Positions 32,189-40,860 are shown, counted from the first letter of the stretch. The stretch is 64,000 nt of DNA from JADLBR01 sp964651705 (GCA_964651705.1 CAZYWZ010000006.1:1-64000), one strand, 5' to 3'. The notes: generated by a model not told the origin, from the letters alone. Translations and numbers: made by a program.

Positions 32189-33094
32189 TCATTCTGCCGC
32201 CGCCTCTCCGTTGGTTCCCGCGTTGGCCGATGCCCCGTCCCGCCCGGCATGCCGCCCTGCGGGCATCGCCGGACCCGGCGCGAACATCAGTTCGCCGAAC
32301 TGGTCGGCCACCATCTGGAGGGTGTCCCGCACGACGGTGGCATCGTGCTCGTCTGGCCCGCGGGGCACATCATCTCCCGTCCCCATGCCGAGCATGGGAT
32401 AAAGCCAGGCGGGCGCGAGGCTCGGCCTACCCGCAAGCTCGATGCGGGCCGCCCCCGCGAGCCGGGCCGTCTCCTCCGGGAAGCGGTGGAGCGCCTCCGG
32501 TCCGCGCACCCAGAGGAGGAATGCGAGTCGCGGCCACGCCGCGGTCGAGCCGAGGGCCGGCTCATCGTCGATCTCGCGCATCAGCGCCCGCACCGCATCG
32601 GGTTGGTCTTCGGCCCACCGGAGTGCCGCGGCGAGCCCCGCCAAGGCGCGGGCGGCGTCGTGCTCGATCCGGTCGCGCATGACGAGCAGGCCCTCGAGCC
32701 GTTCGGCGAGGCACGAGAGGGAGCAGTCCCTCAATTCCTCGGCGCGCTCGGCCAGATCCGACAGGTCCCGGGGCATCCGGGGCCCGAACGGATCGCCGGG
32801 CCTGAGGAGCCGCAGCGAGCGGACCAGTTCGGGGCCGAGGACTCCCCTGTCGAAGCGCGAGCGCAGCTTCTTCCAGATGTCGGGATCCTCGCGGCCCGGG
32901 AACATGGCCCGGAGCGCGGCCTCGAGCTCATCCCAGCGCGGGTCCCGTTGCCGGTGGGCGGGCGTGCCCTGTCGGCGATCCCCGCCTCCCTTGCGGCGCG
33001 GGCGATGCTTGGTCGCACCGCGCCGACTGTTCATACGATGACCGTCCCGCTTTTGGCGGGCGGCCGGTTGTCTGCGTTTGTTTTTCGTGGTCAT
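32189..33094 (-). CDS. Hypothetical basic-N-terminus protein
   Basis: 301 aa from the ATG at 33094, which has GGGAGA upstream; a GTG at 33124 that overlaps the previous stop is an alternative. The first 45 residues are strongly basic ('KNKRRQPAARQKRDGHRMNS', 'RRGATKHRPRRKGGGDRR'), as expected for nucleic-acid contact. The rest is helical ('LSCLAERLEGLLVMRDRIEH', 'AARALAGLAAALRWAEDQPD') with no recognised domain. Its place after the DUF3102 gene suggests a partner in element maintenance, but nothing proves it. Confidence 0.55.
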   Translation of the reverse strand: MTTKNKRRQPAARQKRDGHRMNSRRGATKHRPRRKGGGDRRQGTPAHRQRDPRWDELEAALRAMFPGREDPDIWKKLRSRFDRGVLGPELVRSLRLLRPGDPFGPRMPRDLSDLAERAEELRDCSLSCLAERLEGLLVMRDRIEHDAARALAGLAAALRWAEDQPDAVRALMREIDDEPALGSTAAWPRLAFLLWVRGPEALHRFPEETARLAGAARIELAGRPSLAPAWLYPMLGMGTGDDVPRGPDEHDATVVRDTLQMVADQFGELMFAPGPAMPAGRHAGRDGASANAGTNGEAAAE

Positions 33095-33120
33095 AGATCT
33101 CGATCTCCCGTGACGCGTTT

Positions 33121-34173
33121 TCACCGGGCCTCCTCGGCACCGTTCCCAGGAGCCGCCCCAGGCGGCATGTCGAACTGCTCGATCTGCGGCGCGGCATCTT
33201 CCTTGGGCCGCTTGCCCCGGGATGGTCTCGTTCTGGCGCCGGCCGCGCCATCGGTGGGTGGCCCGTCCTCCCGGAGGAACTCGTCGAGGACCCGCCGGGT
33301 CTCCATCAGATCGGAGCGATGCCTGCGCGACGGCGCGAGGCGCCGCCCCATGGCGTCAACCAGCTGCGCCCGGAACCTCGCCGCGGTCTCGAGCAGGTCC
33401 ACGAGCGTGGTGGGCCCGCATTCCTCGGGCCCGTCGCCGGCATCGTCGGCCGTGATGGAACCGCTTGCCGCAGGTGCCGGGCTGTCCGACTTCCTGGGCG
33501 CGCGCGCGGGTGCGGCATCGACCGCTTCACCTTCAACCTCGGGCGATGCACCGGCGACTCTTCCGACGTCTGGTCCCGGGGTCTCCGCGGGTTCCTGTTC
33601 CCCCTTCGACTTCGGTGGTCGGCCACGGCGCGCCTTGTCCCCGTCCCCCGCCATCACCCGATTCTGGGAGCGGTCGGGCAAGATGCCGACTGCCCTGTAG
33701 AGGGCGCTCAGCGAGCCGAAGGCCTCCAAATCTTTCACGTGCAAGATTTGCTTGGCCAACTCCATGTACCGCCAGACGGTCGCCTTGCTGAGGCCTGGGA
33801 CATGCTCCCCGATCCAGCGCTCCCAATTCCCGTGCCCGACCCGCTCCCTGGCCTCAAGGAACAGCTCCCCTCCCCGGACGGCCCTGCCTATCGTTGCCGC
33901 CGCGGCCTGCTTGGCCCTGGAGGCGAGCCGGTCCTTTTCCGCAAGGACGGCGATGGCCTCGGCGACCAGTTCCTCCGGCGTGGCGAAGTCCTTTGGGGAC
34001 CTGTCGCCAGGCACCGCCGGAGAGCCATCATCCACCACGTTCACGGCGATCGCCTCGGCCTCCGCGGTTTTTGTCATGGCCGACTTGGCCTTGCGTGCCT
34101 TCCTGCTTTTCCGTCCCGTTATCTCGGCATTGGCCGGGGCGCTGGCCCCTGCGGTCTCTGTGTCGTTGATCAT
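33121..34173 (-). CDS. DUF3102-like DNA-binding protein
   Basis: 350 aa, ATG at 34173 with GGAGG upstream. The recognisable part is the DUF3102-like segment at about residues 95-145: 'GGELFLEARERVGHGNWERW', 'IGEHVPGLSKATVWRYMELA', a ParB-KfrA-style HTH found in plasmid and phage proteins. N- and C-terminal regions are low-complexity Ala/Pro/Lys-rich. An AT-hook-like GRPPKSKG lies near residue 185. The GATGAATGAA triple dyad (34404-34575) lies just upstream, so this protein could be its ligand. The job is probably regulation or partition of the element. Confidence 0.6.
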   Translation of the reverse strand: MINDTETAGASAPANAEITGRKSRKARKAKSAMTKTAEAEAIAVNVVDDGSPAVPGDRSPKDFATPEELVAEAIAVLAEKDRLASRAKQAAAATIGRAVRGGELFLEARERVGHGNWERWIGEHVPGLSKATVWRYMELAKQILHVKDLEAFGSLSALYRAVGILPDRSQNRVMAGDGDKARRGRPPKSKGEQEPAETPGPDVGRVAGASPEVEGEAVDAAPARAPRKSDSPAPAASGSITADDAGDGPEECGPTTLVDLLETAARFRAQLVDAMGRRLAPSRRHRSDLMETRRVLDEFLREDGPPTDGAAGARTRPSRGKRPKEDAAPQIEQFDMPPGAAPGNGAEEAR

Positions 34174-34403
34174 CCCTGCCTCCTTTCATTGAATTGCCGC
34201 GCGGTGACGGCGGTGGTGTGTTTCGGGTTCGCCGCGCGCGACGCCGCGGCGATTGGCGTGCTGGCAATTGACCGGCCAGCCCAGTTTCGGTTGCGTTGCT
34301 GCATATCGTTGGTCCGCCGTAGGGCGGTTAAAGGGATCGCCGGGAATCGGCGCGCGGTCACCGGGCGATGGCCCGGTTCGGCCGGCGCGGTCCGCGTCTG
34401 GCG

Positions 34404-34575
34404 TTCATTCATCGAGGCACCCCAGGGGATTGCGATGAATGAATGGCGATGGGGCAGGGGGAGAGGGGGATATATCTCTTCTTCATTCATCGCACCCCCT
34501 CCCGCCCCGGAGGAATTTTCGATGAATGAATCCTTTTCATTCATCCAACTTCCCTGGGCCCACTGGATGAATGAA
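34404..34575. repeat. Three nested dyads with GATGAATGAA arms
   Basis: The 10-mer GATGAATGAA occurs at 34434, 34521 and 34566, and its complement TTCATTCATC at 34404, 34482 and 34536. They form three inverted pairs, each framing a smaller GC dyad on the same centre: CCCCAGGGG (centre 34424), CCTCC/GGAGG (centre 34505.5) and CCCTGGG (centre 34555). The array lies in a 433-bp gap between the RepA-like and DUF3102 genes. It looks like an iteron origin or a multi-site operator. Confidence 0.7.
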
Positions 34576-34606
34576 CGGGGACCGGTCGCCGGCCGGATGG
34601 TGGCCA

Positions 34607-35680
34607 TCATTTGAGGCATATCTTCCCCCCCTGGTCGCGGATCAGGACCGCCAGCCGACCTTTCAGGGCATTGTACGCGGCGCCCGTGCCGACCCCGGCC
34701 ATGGCGGCCAACTTTTCTACGACCTCCTGCCGGGGCAGCGGCCCGCCTTTCAGGACCTCCTTCAGGTGCGCCTCGGTGATGGTCTTCCGGCCCGCGGCAC
34801 GCGCGTCGAACCCGGACCAGTCGAAGTCCGGACTGGGCCTGTAGATGAAGCCGTCGCGCCTCCAGGCCGACCGCCTGAGCTGCGGGCCGTTGGAGGTCTT
34901 CGGGTTGAAGAACACCACGCCGTCGTCGTCCTCGTCGTCGCTCGCGCGCACCAGGATGAAGACGCAGCGGGGGACGCTCGTGAGCACGTACGAACCCGAC
35001 AGCAGATGCATCATCCCGGTCCCGCCGGTGCGCTTTTCCTCCGGCTTCGGTTTCCGCGTGTGGGCCACCACCAGCAGGGCCGGCCGGTCGGCGCCGGTGG
35101 GAAGCAGGCGGCGGATCGCGTCGAAGGTCTCCACGTAGTCCCGCTGCTTGTCATCGCGGGCCGCCGCGTTCCAAGGGTCCAGCACGACGAGGTCGGGCCG
35201 GAACTCCCCGAGCGCCGCCGTGAGGTCCGCCTGAAAATCCGGGTGGTTCAGGGCGAGGCCGTACGGCGGGGGCTCGCTCACCCGGATCATGGACTCGATC
35301 GTCTGGGAGTCGCGGGCGGGGAGGGCCGAGTACTCCTGCTTGAGCCGGTAGCGACCGTTCTCCGTCTGGATCACCAACGTCTTGAAGGGCCTTGGGATCT
35401 GCAGCCCGAACCACGGCTGGGCGATGGCGCCCGCGTGGGCCAGGTTCGTCGCGGCGATGCTCTTTCCCGCCGCCGGCGGTCCGCCCAGCACCGCCACCTC
35501 GCCACGCATGATGTGGCCCTTGCCCACCAGCACCTCGTCGGGCCGCGGCTCATAGGCCCGCAGCTCCCCCGGCGTATAGAAGCGGATGCGGGGCTCACGG
35601 GGTTCGGTGCCCCCGGCGGGCGCGGACCCATTCCGCGCGGCGGGTCCGACCAGTTCCTCGATCGGTCGCACCGCGCTCAT
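34607..35680 (-). CDS. RepA-like AAA ATPase/helicase
   Basis: 357 aa. The ATG at 35680 overlaps the primase stop (ATGA). The AAA_25/RepA fold shows Walker A GGPPAAGKS (about residue 66), sensor and Walker B region 'FRPDLVVLDPWNAAARDD', and 'ALLVVAHTRKPK' with a following 'TGMMHLLSGSYVLTSVPRCV'. The C-terminal 65 residues are a winged-helix-like domain ('LKEVLKGGPLPRQEVVEKLA'). RepA-family hexamers unwind plasmid origins. Together with the upstream Toprim primase and downstream repeats it makes a replication module. Confidence 0.8.
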   Translation of the reverse strand: MSAVRPIEELVGPAARNGSAPAGGTEPREPRIRFYTPGELRAYEPRPDEVLVGKGHIMRGEVAVLGGPPAAGKSIAATNLAHAGAIAQPWFGLQIPRPFKTLVIQTENGRYRLKQEYSALPARDSQTIESMIRVSEPPPYGLALNHPDFQADLTAALGEFRPDLVVLDPWNAAARDDKQRDYVETFDAIRRLLPTGADRPALLVVAHTRKPKPEEKRTGGTGMMHLLSGSYVLTSVPRCVFILVRASDDEDDDGVVFFNPKTSNGPQLRRSAWRRDGFIYRPSPDFDWSGFDARAAGRKTITEAHLKEVLKGGPLPRQEVVEKLAAMAGVGTGAAYNALKGRLAVLIRDQGGKICLK

Positions 35681-36777
35681 GCGGCACCTCCATCCAGCAG
35701 CGATTTGGCGAACCGGGCGATCTCGCCGGCGTTCACCTCATGGCCACCGGGCCCGCGCGACATCAGGTCGCAGAGGTCCTTGACGGGCTGGCCATCGGCG
35801 CGCCTTAGGCCCGCGAGGTCGATCCACGACATCGACAGCGCCACGGCGCGCAACTGGATGGCCCATCGCCTGGCCGCCTCCAGCCCGTGGCCGTTGGCGT
35901 CGAGGTGGGGGCATAGAGTGACCCGGCGGTTGCGGAACCGCTCGATCGTCGCCTCGGTCATCCGGAGCGAGGCGCCCAACATGGCGACCGGGGCGATGCG
36001 GCCGACGGCGTTGCCCTCTAGTATCAGCTGGTGGGCGGCGAGGAGGTCTGGCCCTCCTTCTGTCAGGATGATGTCTTCGAAGGATCCGACGTTCGCCAGC
36101 CCGACCGGCCAGGCGGCCTCGCTGCCCGGCATGGTCCAGGCCTTTGGCTCGCCGGGCAGGTGGCGCCAGTGTTGACCATCCAGGCGCCTCGCCTGCGCGT
36201 TGACGCGGAGCCTGTCGCTCAGGACCCAGGCCACGTCCCCGCCACGAATCTCCGTCGCGTGCAGGATCCCCCGCTCGCAGGCAAGTTCGATGGCCGCGAA
36301 GTCTAGGCAACGCAGGTCTGCCAGTTGCCGCCGTTCGTCGTCGCGCAGATCGCGGATGACCGGCCACGAGGCACGCTTGCGCGTCCGCTCCTCGCGGGCA
36401 TCGGCGCTGGAGGTATTATCCGTGTCGGCGCACCGCACCATGGCATTGCCCCCGTGTCCGCGGGCAAGCTCGCCCCGGTGCAGGGCGATCAGGCGCCTGG
36501 CCGCCGCGCCCTTGTCCAGTCCCTCGACCCTCCCGACGAAGTCGGCGGCATCGCCGCCCTCATCGGTCCCGAAGTCCTTCCAGCGCCGGCCGTCGTCGTA
36601 CACGGAGAACGAGGGGTTCTCGTCCGGCCTCAGCGGTGAACGACAGCTGGTGCCGGGGTGACCCGGCAGGCCGTAGAACTCCCAGAGCCGGGGGATCCGC
36701 AACGCTTCTTTGGCGAGCATTAGCGGCGACGCCCTCCGGCGTTGGGGTTCAGCCACGTCGCATTCATCGGCGATCAA
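35677..36777 (-). CDS. Toprim primase-like protein with CHC2-like N-terminus
   Basis: 366 aa. ATG at 36777 overlaps the stop of the HTH gene. Residues about 35-85 ('PGTSCRSPLRPDENPSFSVY', 'WKDFGTDEGGDAADFV') match the DnaG/CHC2 zinc-finger fold, but only one of the usual cysteines remains, so zinc binding is doubtful. The Toprim domain is marked by 'IILTEGGPDLLAAHQLIL' (catalytic Glu) and 'VTLCPHLDANGHGLEAAR' (acidic pair). It probably makes primers for element replication beside the RepA-like helicase. Confidence 0.8.
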   Translation of the reverse strand: MIADECDVAEPQRRRASPLMLAKEALRIPRLWEFYGLPGHPGTSCRSPLRPDENPSFSVYDDGRRWKDFGTDEGGDAADFVGRVEGLDKGAAARRLIALHRGELARGHGGNAMVRCADTDNTSSADAREERTRKRASWPVIRDLRDDERRQLADLRCLDFAAIELACERGILHATEIRGGDVAWVLSDRLRVNAQARRLDGQHWRHLPGEPKAWTMPGSEAAWPVGLANVGSFEDIILTEGGPDLLAAHQLILEGNAVGRIAPVAMLGASLRMTEATIERFRNRRVTLCPHLDANGHGLEAARRWAIQLRAVALSMSWIDLAGLRRADGQPVKDLCDLMSRGPGGHEVNAGEIARFAKSLLDGGAA

Positions 36778-37040
36778 GCGGCACCGCCGTGGTTGGCCTT
36801 GCTGGCCAGCAGCCGGGTCGCCTCGCTGCTGGGGATCAGGATGCGACCGGGCAGGTCCAGTTTCTGGAGCAACCCGGCGTACAGGAGCCGGTAGGTCCAG
36901 CTCCGGTGTCGGCCGAACAGCGAGGCGAACTCCGTCGGATTGAACGCCTGCTTGTCGGGCCTCGCCGCCGGCCTGCCGTTGCCCTCGTTGCCATGTAGCG
37001 GCGCCTCGTTCTCACGATGCGCAGTATTTCTCGTACTCAT
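36774..37040 (-). CDS. AlpA/excisionase-like small HTH protein
   Basis: 88 aa, ATG at 37040. The C-terminal half 'FNPTEFASLFGRHRSWTYRL' followed by 'LYAGLLQKLDLPGRILIPSS' is a MerR-like winged HTH as in AlpA/Xis proteins. The N-terminal 35 residues are polar. As the first gene of the leftward replication operon, it may act as recombination directionality factor or operon regulator. A longer reading from 37181 is possible but lacks an RBS. Confidence 0.6.
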   Translation of the reverse strand: MSTRNTAHRENEAPLHGNEGNGRPAARPDKQAFNPTEFASLFGRHRSWTYRLLYAGLLQKLDLPGRILIPSSEATRLLASKANHGGAA

Positions 37041-37119
37041 GGCGCAAGGTGGCGCCATTCCTATGGCAAGCACTGCGGCTATAAGGGGGGAGGGGGTTTT
37101 AGCCGAAACTGGGTCCGGG

Positions 37120-38163
37120 CTACCCGACGCCCTCCCAAGCCGATCCCGGAAAATCCGCCCGGATAGCGGTGATGAAATCACCCGCCAGCAGCTTCTTGGC
37201 CTTGCCGACGGCCTCGGACCACTCGCGCTGGTTATCGAATCGGGGTAATTCCACTTCCTGTGACGCCATGCGCCGCGACGAGAAGTACCGGTCCAGCGCG
37301 GTCTTCAATTCAGCGTACTCCCAATCGGATTGCCGGAGCCGGTAGGCGGCGAGCCATTGGAGCCTGAGGGCTCGGGCTCGTCTGCCTCTCCGCGAGTCTG
37401 GGTGGTGTTTCTTCACCCACGAGGCGAATGCCTTTCCCAGGGTCTCCCCGGGCGCGGACCAGTCCACGAGGAACTCATGGTGACGGAGGCTCGGAACAAC
37501 GCCGAGGAGGTCGTAGTAGCTGACTGGGTGTTTCGTGATGTCCAGGATCGGTTGCTTAACCGGGAGCGGGAATGCCGTGCGGGCATCCAGATAACCGTCG
37601 CCGGCCGAGCGGAGTATTTCCATGAAGGGATCCGGGAACCTGTCAAACAGGACGGCGACACGCGCCAGTCTCTTTTTCTTTATGCGATCGGGCAGGATGG
37701 CCTCGAGGTACCTTAGCACGACGGCGCGCGATTCGGGGTCCGGCAGGCGGTCGAATGCCCTAGCGATCGCACCACTGACGGTTAGCTGGATCCACTTCAG
37801 GTTGGGCATGGCACTAATCACACCTGCCCCCAAGGCCGCCAAACGTCCCGGGGCATGTTTGCCGCTTTGGTGGAACGCAACCCATCGCCCGAATGGAGAC
37901 GTTTTGGAGAACGCCACCAGCCCGGCCTCTCGCAGATGCTTTAGTGGGGGCAGATTAGGATGGTCAGTGAGGGCAGACCTGAGGTTCTGCCGGTGCCACT
38001 CCTCGATGTCCCGCCTGTACTCGCTTGACAGCGCGTACTCGTACTCGGACGCAAGCAGGACGTACTTGTCGGGGAGGGTGCGAAAATCCCACTCCTCCGG
38101 GGGCAGCGGCAGCCCGCACGCGAGGGGCGGCATCCGCTGCTTTGGGGCCCGCTTCTTGGCCAT
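37120..38163 (-). CDS. Hypothetical protein next to integrase
   Basis: 347 aa from the ATG at 38163 (MAKKRAPKQRMPPLACG); a GTG at 38190 would add nine residues. No family recognised. The sequence is soluble and basic with 'SEYEYALSSEYRRDIEEWHR' near the start and a Leu/Arg-rich helical C-terminus. It lies 47 bp after the integrase stop on the same strand, so it is probably co-transcribed with it. Confidence 0.55.
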   Translation of the reverse strand: MAKKRAPKQRMPPLACGLPLPPEEWDFRTLPDKYVLLASEYEYALSSEYRRDIEEWHRQNLRSALTDHPNLPPLKHLREAGLVAFSKTSPFGRWVAFHQSGKHAPGRLAALGAGVISAMPNLKWIQLTVSGAIARAFDRLPDPESRAVVLRYLEAILPDRIKKKRLARVAVLFDRFPDPFMEILRSAGDGYLDARTAFPLPVKQPILDITKHPVSYYDLLGVVPSLRHHEFLVDWSAPGETLGKAFASWVKKHHPDSRRGRRARALRLQWLAAYRLRQSDWEYAELKTALDRYFSSRRMASQEVELPRFDNQREWSEAVGKAKKLLAGDFITAIRADFPGSAWEGVG

Positions 38164-38210
38164 GGGACGATGCTGGGCACTATCGGGCACTGGCGCAACA
38201 CCAAGCGGAC

Positions 38211-39428
38211 TCAGGTGACAATCGGGTCGTCGCCCCCGAAGTTGACCTTGGCGATCATCTCGCGCTCATGTTGAGCGCGGACGTGCGAGTATGTTTTCAG
38301 CAGCAGTGCTCCATGGTCCTTATGCCCGAGCCACTCGGCGACCGTGCGCACGTCGATACTGGCCTCGAGGCATGTGGTGCCGAACATCGCGCGCAGGGCA
38401 TGGTGGGTGAAACGGGGTGCGCCGAGCCTTGCGCATGCCGCGTCGATGGACCCTTGGGCTGCGGCGATTTTGAAGAGGGGTGAGGTTGGCGTTATGTCGT
38501 CGCGTTCGCTCCGCATGCGTTCAAGCAGCGCGCGCATCTCGGAGAACATTGGCACAACCCGCGAGTCTCCGGTCTTCGTCTTCCTAAGGGTGATGTTGGC
38601 GCGGTCGAAATCCACGTCGGCCCATGTGGCGTTGGCGGCCTCGCTCTTCCTGGCCCCGCTGTAGGCAATGAAGCTCAAGAAGTCGGCAGCCTCCCGGGCA
38701 TCTGCGGTGCCGGCAGATCGGATCTCGGCAATAACGCTGCTGAACTCGTTCCTTGTCGGCACATGGGCCGGCCCGCGCTCTGCCCGCTGGCGCCGGGCGG
38801 CCCTCAGCACTTGGGCGGCCAGCCTCCGGACGGCACCATCCCGCGCAGGATTGGCGTGCAGGTGTCCCGCCTCGAACGCGACATCGAGCACCAGCCTCAC
38901 CGCGTCCAAGGCGCACTTGAGCGTGGTGAGGCTCGCGCCGGTTGAATTTCGGGCTGGGGACTTTGCTCCCTTCGGCACGTAGGGCACGGCGGACTCCCTG
39001 AAGCGGCGGAACCATGCGCACACCGAGTCGGGCGTGATCCGGCGTACGCCGAGATCCTCGATCCCAGGCCAACTGCGCAGCACGAGCTTGAGCCCGGCCT
39101 CGCGATACGCCTTCGTGTTGGGGCGGACGACGGATGACTTGAGGCGCCGCCGGTATTCGGCCAAGGCCTGCCCGAACGTCATCTTTTTTCCCGCGGACAC
39201 GGCGGGACCGGTCGTGCGCTCGCGCTGGGCCGCCTCGACGTGCGGCTTCATGCGATTGCGGGCCACGGACATCAGGGTTGTTCGTAGGCTGGTCCATTTC
39301 TCCTTGCCGCGGGCAAAGGTGCGCACATAATACCTCCCGTTCTTGTGGCGATAGAGAAACTGCACCTGAGTCGGCGTCCAGTCCGGATCCTTGGGAACAC
39401 CGGGTTTCGGGTTTTTTCGTGCGGCCAT
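38211..39428 (-). CDS. Tyrosine recombinase/integrase
   Basis: 405 aa, ATG at 39428. All catalytic residues are present: R260 (SGARKSEAAN), K285 (TKTGDSR), H343-x-x-R346 (HHALR), H369 (LGHKDHG) and Y380 (LKTYSHV). An N-terminal AP2-like DNA-binding segment ('RYYVRTFARGKEKWTSLRTT') and a core-binding SAM-like domain ('MTFGQALAEYRRRLKSSVVR') precede the catalytic domain. The gene begins 93 bp upstream of tRNA-Leu, the likely integration locus. No SD is evident; two GACCGTATAAA repeats lie just upstream. Confidence 0.95.
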   Translation of the reverse strand: MAARKNPKPGVPKDPDWTPTQVQFLYRHKNGRYYVRTFARGKEKWTSLRTTLMSVARNRMKPHVEAAQRERTTGPAVSAGKKMTFGQALAEYRRRLKSSVVRPNTKAYREAGLKLVLRSWPGIEDLGVRRITPDSVCAWFRRFRESAVPYVPKGAKSPARNSTGASLTTLKCALDAVRLVLDVAFEAGHLHANPARDGAVRRLAAQVLRAARRQRAERGPAHVPTRNEFSSVIAEIRSAGTADAREAADFLSFIAYSGARKSEAANATWADVDFDRANITLRKTKTGDSRVVPMFSEMRALLERMRSERDDITPTSPLFKIAAAQGSIDAACARLGAPRFTHHALRAMFGTTCLEASIDVRTVAEWLGHKDHGALLLKTYSHVRAQHEREMIAKVNFGGDDPIVT

Positions 39429-39434
39429 GGTAGT

Positions 39435-39458
39435 GACCGTATAAACCGACCGTATAAA
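39435..39458. promoter_or_regulatory. Tandem GACCGTATAAA repeats at integrase start
   Basis: GACCGTATAAA occurs at 39435-39445 and 39448-39458, a 13-bp period, within 31 bp upstream of the integrase ATG. The copies could be operator half-sites or arm-type integrase/excisionase sites. On the integrase strand they read TTTATACGGTC twice, and TATAC-like boxes could also belong to the promoter. Confidence 0.4.
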
Positions 39459-39521
39459 GTTTCAAGCGGTTGTTTTTGCTATCGTCGTAAGTCACTTTTT
39501 TAGAGACAGTTGCTGATTTAG

Positions 39522-39603
39522 GCCCGAGTGGCGGAATGGCAGACGCGCTCGACTCAAAATCGAGTGCCCAAAAGGCATGTGGGTTCGAGTCCCTCCTCGG
39601 GCA
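39522..39603 (+). tRNA. tRNA-Leu, anticodon CAA
   Basis: 82 nt. Acceptor arms GCCCGAG (39522-39528) and CTCGGGC (39596-39602) pair fully; discriminator A at 39603. The anticodon stem CTCGA/TCGAG encloses loop CTCAAAA with anticodon CAA (reads UUG). A long class II variable arm and GGTTCGAGTCC T-arm are present, and CCA is not encoded. The gene is intact and lies next to the integrase, with its 5' end facing the element. Confidence 0.97.
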
Positions 39604-39646
39604 GTTGATCGCGGGCTGGCGCCCGGGGACTTCGGAGAGAGAAAAC

Positions 39647-40825
39647 ATGCTGATTCAGGGCCATAAGCGATTCAAGGGGGAACCGTACGCCGGGGTGCAA
39701 GAGCTGCGGGATTTCGTGGCCGATCACCGGGACGTGATCCTGGGCAAGCCGACGGTGTTGCTGGAGCCGGGGGAGTTGGAGAAGCTGGGGTGTTTTGAGA
39801 GGACGCCAGATTTCGTGGCGATCGACGTGGTGTCGCGTCACTGGGCGGTGGTGGTGATCGAGCCGCGCGGGCTGTTGCCCGAGAGCCTGGCATTTCGCTC
39901 GCTGGTGAAGCAGGAGCAGATCGCGCGGCGCTCGGGGACGAGGCAGAGCATCTCGGATCTGATCATCGGGCAGGTGAAGACGCGCCCGGCGGTGCTGAAG
40001 AATTTCGAGGCGGCGGGGGTGCACGCGATCGACGTGCGGGAGACGCTGGGCGAGGTGTTTGCGCAGGATCCGTATTTTGACCTGATCGCGGAAGAGCCGA
40101 GCGACGCGGCGCTGGAGGCGATCACGTCGGCGGCGCCGTCATTTCGGGTCTGGGTGGTGAGAAAATTTGTTCAAGAGGGTGCGCGTGAGAACGTGATTTA
40201 CGAGGTGCCCGAGGCCCCGCGCACAAGCGGGAGGATCCCGCATCGAGACGTGCCGCCGGCCGCCCGGGAGGCGGCGCCCGCGCTCCCGATGGCCGTGGCG
40301 CTGGTGCCAGCGAAATCCGAGCCGCCGCCCGTACCGGTGGCGCCTCCTCCTCCGCCGCCTGTCCTCCCGGAATCGCCGCCGCCGGCCGCCCCGATTCCGG
40401 TGCCGGTCGCGCCGCCTGCGGCCGAGCCGCCCGTCCCCCCGCCGGCTGTTGTGGAGAAAGAGCGCCCGGCCGCATTGCGGAAATCGGAACCACTGGACCG
40501 GAGGATAGGGTTTGCCGCGCCGGGGCCCGCGGAACCCGCCTACCTCCAGGTTGCCGACGATGAGAATGAGGTCTCGCTGGAGGCTCTCGTCAAGCGAGGG
40601 TTCCTCCGGGCCGGGGAAAGGCTGATCAAGCGGTATCGCTGGGCGACGGGCGAGATCTCTCAGTTCGAGGGCGTCGTGGCTCCCGATGGGACATTCCAGG
40701 CCCGCGAGGTGAAGAATCCGCCCCAAGATAGCCAGGGACGACCCGAAGACGGGATGTGGCGGACCGAGGCGGGAGTCACCCTGGCCGACCTCAAGCAGAA
40801 GTACCTGCAAGAGGGCGCGCGCTGA
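39647..40825 (+). CDS. Protein with Pro-rich linker and RAMA-like C-terminus
   Basis: 392 aa from the ATG at 39647 (MLIQGHKRFKGEPYAG). An upstream in-frame ATG at 39536 lies inside the tRNA and is rejected. The N-terminal 160 residues ('FVAIDVVSRHWAVVVIEPRG', 'VKQEQIARRSGTRQSISDLI') look like a nuclease-type alpha/beta fold without a clear active site. A long Pro/Val/Ala linker follows. The C-terminal 'VSLEALVKRGFLRAGERLIK' and 'ISQFEGVVAPDGTF' resemble the RAMA domain found with DNA-modification enzymes. Function unknown. Confidence 0.6.
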   Translation: MLIQGHKRFKGEPYAGVQELRDFVADHRDVILGKPTVLLEPGELEKLGCFERTPDFVAIDVVSRHWAVVVIEPRGLLPESLAFRSLVKQEQIARRSGTRQSISDLIIGQVKTRPAVLKNFEAAGVHAIDVRETLGEVFAQDPYFDLIAEEPSDAALEAITSAAPSFRVWVVRKFVQEGARENVIYEVPEAPRTSGRIPHRDVPPAAREAAPALPMAVALVPAKSEPPPVPVAPPPPPPVLPESPPPAAPIPVPVAPPAAEPPVPPPAVVEKERPAALRKSEPLDRRIGFAAPGPAEPAYLQVADDENEVSLEALVKRGFLRAGERLIKRYRWATGEISQFEGVVAPDGTFQAREVKNPPQDSQGRPEDGMWRTEAGVTLADLKQKYLQEGAR

Positions 40826-40860
40826 CCTGCTCGGCCGTGCACCAGCGGGGCGGAAAAGGG

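Noticed and set aside
33728..33749. AAATCTTTCACGTGCAAGATTT, an imperfect palindrome resembling parS
   Set aside because: It lies inside the DUF3102 coding frame, encodes ordinary residues (QILHVKDL), and the core is broken (CACGTGCA), so chance is likely.
39536..39646. Longer N-terminus for the RAMA-like protein, starting at 39536
   Set aside because: That ATG is inside tRNA-Leu; the ATG at 39647 has a plausible RBS and starts the conserved-looking part.
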